DNA of 55,851 bases from Amedibacillus dolichus DSM 3991. Its GTDB lineage: Bacteria; Bacillota_I; Bacilli_A; Erysipelotrichales; Erysipelotrichaceae. Location: NCBI RefSeq assembly GCF_000154285.1, contig NZ_DS483462.1:2523-58373 (forward strand). Direction: 5' to 3'. The position numbers were made by a program, and so were the translations under genes. Positions 50,690 to 55,851 of the stretch are shown here, piece after piece. A model generated the notes under the pieces. The model was not told the origin of the DNA, did not search any database, and saw only the letters and a program-made list of their open reading frames with translations. Position 1 is the stretch's first letter. Every line of letters begins with the position of its first letter.

Positions 50690-51559
50690 ATGGATTTCTT
50701 ACTTGAAGCCCTGACGAATTGGCTGAAAGAAATGCTGGTGGGCGGCATTATGAGCAACCTTTCGGGGATGTTTGACAGCGTAAACCAACAGGTCGCGGAT
50801 ATATCCGTACAGGTAGGCCAGACACCACAGGGATGGAATGGCAGTATTTTCAGCATGATTGAGAATCTGTCCAACTCCATCATGGTGCCGATTGCAGGTG
50901 TGATTCTGGCTATCGTGATGACCGTAGACCTGATCCAGATGATTGCAGACAAGAACAACCTGCATGATGTGGATACCTGGATGATTTTCAAGTGGGTGTT
51001 CAAATCAGCTGCCGCCATCCTCATTGTCACAAACACATGGAATATCGTGATGGGCGTCTTTGATATGGCGCAGAGCGTGGTGGCGCAGGCGGCAGGGATT
51101 ATCAATTCGGATGCGTCCATTGACATTTCCTCAGTTATGACCGATCTGGAACCGAGGTTGATGGAAATGGATTTGGGACCGCTGTTCGGACTGTGGTTCC
51201 AATCCCTCTTTATTGGCATTACCATGTGGGCGTTGTATATCTGTATCTTTATCGTTATTTATGGCCGTATGATCGAGATCTACCTTGTAACTTCGGTGGC
51301 TCCCGTTCCAATGGCTGCAATGATGGGCAAAGAATGGGGCGGTATGGGACAGAATTACCTCCGATCCCTGCTGGCACTGGGCTTTCAGGCGTTTCTCATT
51401 ATCGTCTGTGTGGCAATTTATGCTGTGCTGGTGCAGAACATCGCTCTGGAAGATGACATCATCATGGCAATCTGGAGCTGCGTGGGCTACACCGTACTGC
51501 TGTGCTTTACACTATTCAAAACCGGCAGCCTTGCAAAATCAGTCTTTCAGGCGCATTAA
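50690..51559 (+). CDS. VirB6/TrbL-like conjugation membrane protein
   Basis: A 289-residue integral membrane protein with five or six helices (SIMVPIAGVILAIVMTVDLIQ, MWALYICIFIVIYGRMIEIYL, LLALGFQAFLIIVCVAIYAVL). This corresponds to the TrbL/VirB6 inner-membrane channel component of Gram-positive type IV secretion. The N-terminal amphipathic stretch MDFLLEALTNWLKEMLVGGI is characteristic of the family in Tn1549-like elements. GAAAGGAGG precedes the ATG. Confidence 0.85.
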   Translation: MDFLLEALTNWLKEMLVGGIMSNLSGMFDSVNQQVADISVQVGQTPQGWNGSIFSMIENLSNSIMVPIAGVILAIVMTVDLIQMIADKNNLHDVDTWMIFKWVFKSAAAILIVTNTWNIVMGVFDMAQSVVAQAAGIINSDASIDISSVMTDLEPRLMEMDLGPLFGLWFQSLFIGITMWALYICIFIVIYGRMIEIYLVTSVAPVPMAAMMGKEWGGMGQNYLRSLLALGFQAFLIIVCVAIYAVLVQNIALEDDIIMAIWSCVGYTVLLCFTLFKTGSLAKSVFQAH

Positions 51560-51579
51560 AACGGAAGGAGGTTTCCACA

Positions 51580-52047
51580 TTGGCTTATGTACCCGTACCC
51601 AAGGACTTAACAAAAGTCAAAACAAAGGTCATGTTCAATCTGACCAAGCGACAGCTTATCTGCTTCACGGGCGGAGCACTTATTGGCGTACCGCTTTTCT
51701 TTTTGCTCAGAAAACCTACCGGAAACAGTGTAGCGGCTATGTGTATGATGCTGGTTATGCTGCCCTTCTTTATGCTGGCTATGTACGAAAAGCATGGCCA
51801 GCCGTTGGAAAAGATCGTGGGCAATATCATTCGCGTCACGGTGATCCGCCCCAGGCAGCGACCTTACCAGACCAACAACTTTTATGCCGTATTAAAGCGG
51901 CAGGAAATGCTCGATAAGGAGGTGTATGACATTGTTCACCGCAATAAAAAAATGGCTGCACCAGCTGTTCGGAAAAACCGAGGAAAAAGCTGTGCAGCCG
52001 GTCAAAACAAAGAAAAAGCTGTCCCGCGCCGACAGAAAGCAGATTGA
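51580..52047 (+). CDS. PrgI family conjugation protein
   Basis: A 155-residue protein related to PrgI/TcpE/VirB3, with two closely spaced membrane helices (LICFTGGALIGVPLFFLL and MCMMLVMLPFFMLAMY). Typical start AYVPVPKDLTKVKTKVMFNLTKRQ. It begins with TTG behind GGAAGGAGG, and its last third overlaps virB4 by about 115 bases, a feature common in these elements. Confidence 0.88.
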   Translation: MAYVPVPKDLTKVKTKVMFNLTKRQLICFTGGALIGVPLFFLLRKPTGNSVAAMCMMLVMLPFFMLAMYEKHGQPLEKIVGNIIRVTVIRPRQRPYQTNNFYAVLKRQEMLDKEVYDIVHRNKKMAAPAVRKNRGKSCAAGQNKEKAVPRRQKAD

Positions 52048-54391
52048 AGCTGCCATTGCCCGCGCCAACCGCACGGACAGAAAAGGAAAATCGGCACAGG
52101 ACAGTATCCCCTATGAACGGATGTGGCCGGACGGGATCTGCCGTGTATCGGACAACCACTACACAAAGACCATTCAGTTTCAGGACATCAACTATCAGCT
52201 CTCCCAAAATGAAGATAAGACCGCGATCTTTGAGGGCTGGTGTGATTTCCTCAATTATTTTGACAGCTCGATTCATTTCCAGCTGTCTTTTTTGAACCTT
52301 GCGGCATCGGAGGAGACCTTTGCAAACTCCATTTCCATCCCGCCCCAGAGGGATGCCTTTGATAGTATCCGCGAGGAATACACCACAATGCTGCAAAATC
52401 AGCTGGCCAGAGGCAACAACGGTCTCATCAAGACCAAATACCTGACCTTTGGTATCGACGCAGACAGCATCAAAGCCGCCAAGCCCCGTCTGGAGCGTAT
52501 TGAGACCGATATACTCAACAACTTCAAGCGTCTTGGTGTAGCTGCCAGAACGCTGGACGGTAAAGAAAGGCTTTCTCAGCTTCATGCGGTATTCCACATG
52601 GATGAACAGCTCCCGTTTCAGTTTGAATGGGACTGGCTGGCTCCTTCCGGTCTGTCCACAAAGGATTTTATTGCACCAAGCTCCTTTGAGTTCCGCACCG
52701 GCAAGCAGTTCCGTATGGGCAAGAAATACGGGGCTGTTTCTTTTTTGCAGATTCTCGCACCGGAGCTGAATGACCGTCTGTTGGCTGATTTTCTGGATAT
52801 GGAAAGCTCGCTCATTGTGAGTATGCACATTCAGTCGGTGGATCAGGTGAAAGCCATCAAAACGGTAAAGCGCAAGATTACCGACCTTGACCGCAGTAAG
52901 ATCGAGGAACAGAAAAAAGCAGTTCGTGCCGGATACGACATGGACATCATTCCATCTGACCTTGCTACTTACGGCAGTGAAGCGAAAAAACTCTTGCAGG
53001 ATTTGCAGAGCCGCAACGAGAGAATGTTCCTTTTGACCTTTCTGGTGCTGAACACAGCGGACAATCCCCGTCAGCTTGGCAACAACATTTTCCAGGCAGG
53101 CTCCATTGCCCAGAAGTATAACTGTCAGCTGACCAGGTTGGACTTTCAGCAGGAAGAAGGGCTGATGAGCTGTCTGCCCCTGGGACTCAATCAGATCGAA
53201 ATCCAGCGAGGACTGACCACCAGTTCTACGGCTATCTTTGTACCGTTCACCACACAGGAATTATTCCAGAACGGCAAAGAGGCTCTGTACTACGGCATCA
53301 ACGCCCTGTCCAACAACCTCATCATGGTGGATCGAAAGCTGCTGAAAAACCCCAACGGCTTGATTTTGGGTACACCGGGTTCCGGTAAGTCCTTCAGCGC
53401 AAAACGAGAAATCGCCAACTGCTTTTTGCTTACCAGTGATGATGTCATTATCTGTGACCCGGAAGCGGAGTACGCACCTCTTGTTGAACGTCTGCATGGG
53501 CAGGTCATCAAGATCTCGCCTACCTCCACCAACTACATCAATCCGATGGACCTGAACCTGGACTACTCGGATGATGAAAGCCCGCTGTCCCTCAAGTCTG
53601 ATTTTATCCTCAGCTTATGTGAGCTGATTGTGGGCGGTAAGGAGGGCTTGCAGCCGGTGCAGAAAACCATCATCGACCGCTGTGTGCGTCTGGTCTATCA
53701 GACTTACCTCAATGACCCGCGCCCGGAGAATATGCCCATACTGGAGGACCTATATAACCTGCTTCGGGAACAGGAGGAAAAGGAAGCCCAGTATATCGCT
53801 ACGGCCCTTGAAATCTATGTAACCGGCTCCCTCAATGTGTTCAACCACCAGAGCAATGTGGACATCAACAACCGCATTGTCTGCTATGACATCAAGGAAC
53901 TGGGCAAGCAGCTCAAGAAAATCGGTATGCTGGTGGTACAGGATCAGGTGTGGAACCGCGTTACCATCAACCGCGCTGCCCACAAGTCCACCCGTTACTA
54001 CATCGACGAGATGCACCTGCTTTTGAAGGAGGAACAGACCGCTGCCTATACAGTGGAAATCTGGAAGCGATTCCGTAAATGGGGTGGTATTCCGACAGGT
54101 ATCACCCAGAATGTCAAAGACCTTTTGAGCAGCCGCGAGGTAGAAAACATCTTTGAAAACTCCGACTTCGTGTATATGCTCAACCAGGCAGGCGGAGACC
54201 GCCAGATACTTGCCAAGCAGCTGGGCATTTCCACACACCAGCTTAGCTATGTGACCCACTCCGGTGAGGGCGAGGGCCTGCTGTTCTATGGTTCCACGAT
54301 CCTGCCTTTCGTGGATCACTTCCCGAAGAATACCGAGCTGTACCGTATTATGACCACCAAACCTCAGGAACTGAAAAAGGAGGATGAATGA
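51932..54391 (+). CDS. virB4: VirB4/TraE-type conjugation ATPase
   Basis: An approximately 819-residue ATPase energising the type IV secretion apparatus. The N-terminal domain (1-450) contains the CagE/TrbE-type region (QSVDQVKAIKTVKRK), and the C-terminal ATPase has Walker A GTPGSGKSFSAKRE and Walker B YYIDEMHLLLKE, followed by GGIPTGITQNVKDLLSS. TTG at 51932 is placed better behind AAGGAGG (9 bases) than the ATG at 51926 (3 bases); both are possible. Essential for transfer by analogy with Tn916 and plasmid systems. Confidence 0.93.
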   Translation: MFTAIKKWLHQLFGKTEEKAVQPVKTKKKLSRADRKQIEAAIARANRTDRKGKSAQDSIPYERMWPDGICRVSDNHYTKTIQFQDINYQLSQNEDKTAIFEGWCDFLNYFDSSIHFQLSFLNLAASEETFANSISIPPQRDAFDSIREEYTTMLQNQLARGNNGLIKTKYLTFGIDADSIKAAKPRLERIETDILNNFKRLGVAARTLDGKERLSQLHAVFHMDEQLPFQFEWDWLAPSGLSTKDFIAPSSFEFRTGKQFRMGKKYGAVSFLQILAPELNDRLLADFLDMESSLIVSMHIQSVDQVKAIKTVKRKITDLDRSKIEEQKKAVRAGYDMDIIPSDLATYGSEAKKLLQDLQSRNERMFLLTFLVLNTADNPRQLGNNIFQAGSIAQKYNCQLTRLDFQQEEGLMSCLPLGLNQIEIQRGLTTSSTAIFVPFTTQELFQNGKEALYYGINALSNNLIMVDRKLLKNPNGLILGTPGSGKSFSAKREIANCFLLTSDDVIICDPEAEYAPLVERLHGQVIKISPTSTNYINPMDLNLDYSDDESPLSLKSDFILSLCELIVGGKEGLQPVQKTIIDRCVRLVYQTYLNDPRPENMPILEDLYNLLREQEEKEAQYIATALEIYVTGSLNVFNHQSNVDINNRIVCYDIKELGKQLKKIGMLVVQDQVWNRVTINRAAHKSTRYYIDEMHLLLKEEQTAAYTVEIWKRFRKWGGIPTGITQNVKDLLSSREVENIFENSDFVYMLNQAGGDRQILAKQLGISTHQLSYVTHSGEGEGLLFYGSTILPFVDHFPKNTELYRIMTTKPQELKKEDE

Positions 54392-54771
54392 TTATGAACC
54401 CCAACATTTTGAATCAAAACCCGCTGATGTTTTTTGACAGGGCGGTAAATGCCCAGCGTAGCCAGCTGCTTACGGTCATGGCTGATGCGGTAAGTGAGTG
54501 CCGCACGGCGGCAGATCAGGCAGCCGAACTGAATGAGACCGGTCAGGTGGGGCTGCTCCGTCTGGCAGAGGTCTGGAGCATCATCCGTGCCAAGGAAGGT
54601 ATGGGTGGTCTGGTTCTGGAAGGAACCGAAGCGAAAATCCTGTCCGATGTGGTGGCACAGTTTTACGCCTACCTGTCCGGTTGTATGTTCAACGATCCTG
54701 TGGGAATGGCCATTTATGCAGAGCTGCACTACATGATGTCCTCCCTCATGCTGGGAGAATGGTTTGAATAA
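54388..54771 (+). CDS. Conserved element protein of unknown function
   Basis: A 127-residue acidic, mostly helical protein between virB4 and the cell-wall hydrolase, a constant position in this element type. Seen: NPLMFFDRAVNAQRSQLLTVMADAV, GLVLEGTEAKILSDVVAQFYAYL. No transmembrane segment. It overlaps virB4 at its start (ATGA) and the next gene at its end. The function is unknown. Confidence 0.7.
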   Translation: MIMNPNILNQNPLMFFDRAVNAQRSQLLTVMADAVSECRTAADQAAELNETGQVGLLRLAEVWSIIRAKEGMGGLVLEGTEAKILSDVVAQFYAYLSGCMFNDPVGMAIYAELHYMMSSLMLGEWFE

Positions 54772-55851
54772 GGAGCCGCGCCTGCGCTTTACTGATGAGG
54801 AACGGTCTGACCCTGCACTGGAAAAGCCGATCCGTAAAGCGGAGAAAGCTGCGGCCAGAGCAGATAAGGCGCAGGCCAATATCCCAAAGAAAAAGGTCAG
54901 GCAGACGGTCATCGACCCGGATACCGGAAAAAAGACCTCGAAGCTGACCTTTGAGGACAAGAAAAAGCCACCCTCCAAACTTTCTCAAGGGGTCAAGGAA
55001 GCTCCCGTCCATCTGGTTGCGGGCAAACTCCACAAAGAGATCCGGGAAACAGAACAGGACAATGTGGGCGTGGAAAGCGCCCACAAGTCCGAGGAAGCGG
55101 TGGAGACCGGCGCTTATCTGGTGCGGGAGGGCTATCGCAGCCACAAGCTGAAGCCGTACCGCAAAGCAGCACAGGCAGAGCGCCAACTGGAAAAGGCAAA
55201 TGTAAATGTTCTGTACCAGAAATCTTTGCAGGAAAATCCCCAGTTTGCCAGCAATCCACTTTCCCGCTGGCAGCAAAAGCAGGCCATCAAAAAGCAGTAT
55301 GCCGCCGCCAAACACGCCGGTCAGACTGCCGGAAATACCGCCCAGGCTGCATCCAAAACCGGAAAAGCCGCAAGGACGGTAAAAGAAAAGGTACAGCAGG
55401 CAGGGGCATTCGTCATGCGCCACAAGAAGGGTTTCCTGATGGCAGGGGTTTTGTTCCTCATTACCTGTATGCTGATGAATACCATGTCCTCCTGCTCCAT
55501 GATGGCGCAGAGCATCGGTTCCGTTCTCTCCGGCACCACCTATCCGTCGGATGACCCGGAAATGCTGGCGGTGGAGGCAGATTATGCAGCCAGAGAAGCC
55601 CAGTTGCAGGAGGAAATCGACAACATTGAAAGCAGCCACCCAGGGTATGACGAGTATCGCTATGACCTTGGTATGATCGGCCATGACCCTCATGAGCTGG
55701 CAGCATTTCTCTCTGCCGTCTTGCAAGGCTACACCCGGCAGAGCGCTCAGGCAGAGCTGGCGCGTGTGTTTGCAGCACAGTATCAGCTGACGCTTACTGA
55801 GGAAGTGGAGATTCGCTACCGCACGGAGACCTCCACCGACCCGGAGACCGG
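54764..55851 (+). CDS. Conjugation-linked cell-wall hydrolase, N-terminal part (CD1108 family, partial)
   Basis: An open frame without stop runs off the right edge (at least 362 codons). It starts with TTG at 54764 behind GGGAG, inside the end of the previous gene. About 220 charged, Lys/Ala-rich residues with coiled-coil character (KAEKAAARADKAQA, TGNTAQAASKTGK-type repeats) lead to one membrane helix (GFLMAGVLFLITCMLM). An extracellular part with a Glu-rich helix follows. In related elements the C-terminus carries NlpC/P60, CHAP or lysozyme-like domains that open the wall for conjugation; these lie beyond the window. Confidence 0.82.
   Translation, partial: MNKEPRLRFTDEERSDPALEKPIRKAEKAAARADKAQANIPKKKVRQTVIDPDTGKKTSKLTFEDKKKPPSKLSQGVKEAPVHLVAGKLHKEIRETEQDNVGVESAHKSEEAVETGAYLVREGYRSHKLKPYRKAAQAERQLEKANVNVLYQKSLQENPQFASNPLSRWQQKQAIKKQYAAAKHAGQTAGNTAQAASKTGKAARTVKEKVQQAGAFVMRHKKGFLMAGVLFLITCMLMNTMSSCSMMAQSIGSVLSGTTYPSDDPEMLAVEADYAAREAQLQEEIDNIESSHPGYDEYRYDLGMIGHDPHELAAFLSAVLQGYTRQSAQAELARVFAAQYQLTLTEEVEIRYRTETSTDPET

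Larger units (their letters stand above)
43419..55851 (+). mobile_element. Integrative conjugative element, Tn1549/CTn type, left portion
   Basis: From just inside the rlmD 3' end base composition changes from AT-rich to clearly GC-richer, and codon use changes with it. The gene order parA, parB, replication initiator, DUF4406, PcfB, VirD4, Maff2, VirB6-like, PrgI, VirB4, large cell-wall-hydrolase frame is that of Tn1549-like conjugative transposons of Clostridia, such as the C. difficile CTn elements. Relaxase, regulator, cargo and integrase are outside the window. No antibiotic resistance gene is seen in this part. Confidence 0.9.

Noticed and set aside
54746-55726. Minus-strand frame of 326 codons opposite the partial cell-wall hydrolase
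   Set aside because: The plus-strand frame has a proper start, a membrane helix and matching neighbours; the minus frame is its mirror.
1-55851. CRISPR arrays, tRNA and rRNA genes
   Set aside because: I saw no regularly spaced direct repeats and no tRNA or rRNA signature in the window, though a tRNA search program was not available.

Overview
The window is a composite of low-GC Bacillota chromosome (1 to about 43,420) and the left part of a GC-richer integrative conjugative element (about 43,420 to the right edge). Strong AGGAGG Shine-Dalgarno sites, frequent TTG/GTG starts, a T-box leader, many intrinsic terminators and the gene families present all point to a Bacillota gut anaerobe. I infer an Erysipelotrichia-like host, but the sequence alone does not prove it.

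Left edge (1-5,884): a type I restriction specificity locus. An expressed hsdS, a spare target-recognition fragment, a tyrosine recombinase and an inverted silent hsdS lie together. Two pairs of inverted repeats (305 bp without visible mismatch; 86 bp with 3 mismatches) make this a phase-variable inverton. A decayed ISL3-family element with intact ends follows it.

Middle (6,200-43,400): chromosomal housekeeping and stress genes. In order: a membrane-anchored Ntn-type amide hydrolase and a PepSY lipoprotein; a two-gene unit of an acyl-CoA dehydrogenase/ETF-alpha/rubredoxin fusion plus a flavodiiron protein; the feoA-feoB-Cys-rich peptide iron operon (minus strand) with two copies of a shared operator-like palindrome; pta; a polyamine operon (XRE-cupin regulator, potA with a large internal insertion, potB, potC, potD); a complete T-box-controlled histidine operon hisZGDCBHAFIE without a phosphatase gene; a DUF308 protein, an aldo/keto reductase, and corA behind a structured leader that carries a small ORF; a DJ-1 protein, an AGCS symporter, glycerate kinase; an ArsR/CadA metal efflux pair; an FMN alpha-hydroxy-acid enzyme, a small pyrophosphatase-like protein, a lipoprotein, a YihY-like protein and rlmD.

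Right edge (43,420-55,851): an element of the Tn1549/CTn type has entered the 3' end of rlmD, which reads through into about 105 extra residues. The conjugation genes follow in the usual order: parA, parB, small conserved genes, a replication initiator, PcfB, VirD4, Maff2, VirB6-like, PrgI, VirB4 and a partial cell-wall hydrolase. Relaxase, integrase and the right end lie outside the window.

The most interesting candidate system is the acyl-CoA dehydrogenase-ETF-rubredoxin fusion beside a flavodiiron protein. The domain order suggests a dedicated electron wire from acyl-CoA to oxygen (or NO) reduction. Other items worth a second look are the hsdS inverton, the PotA insertion, the corA leader and the rlmD extension.
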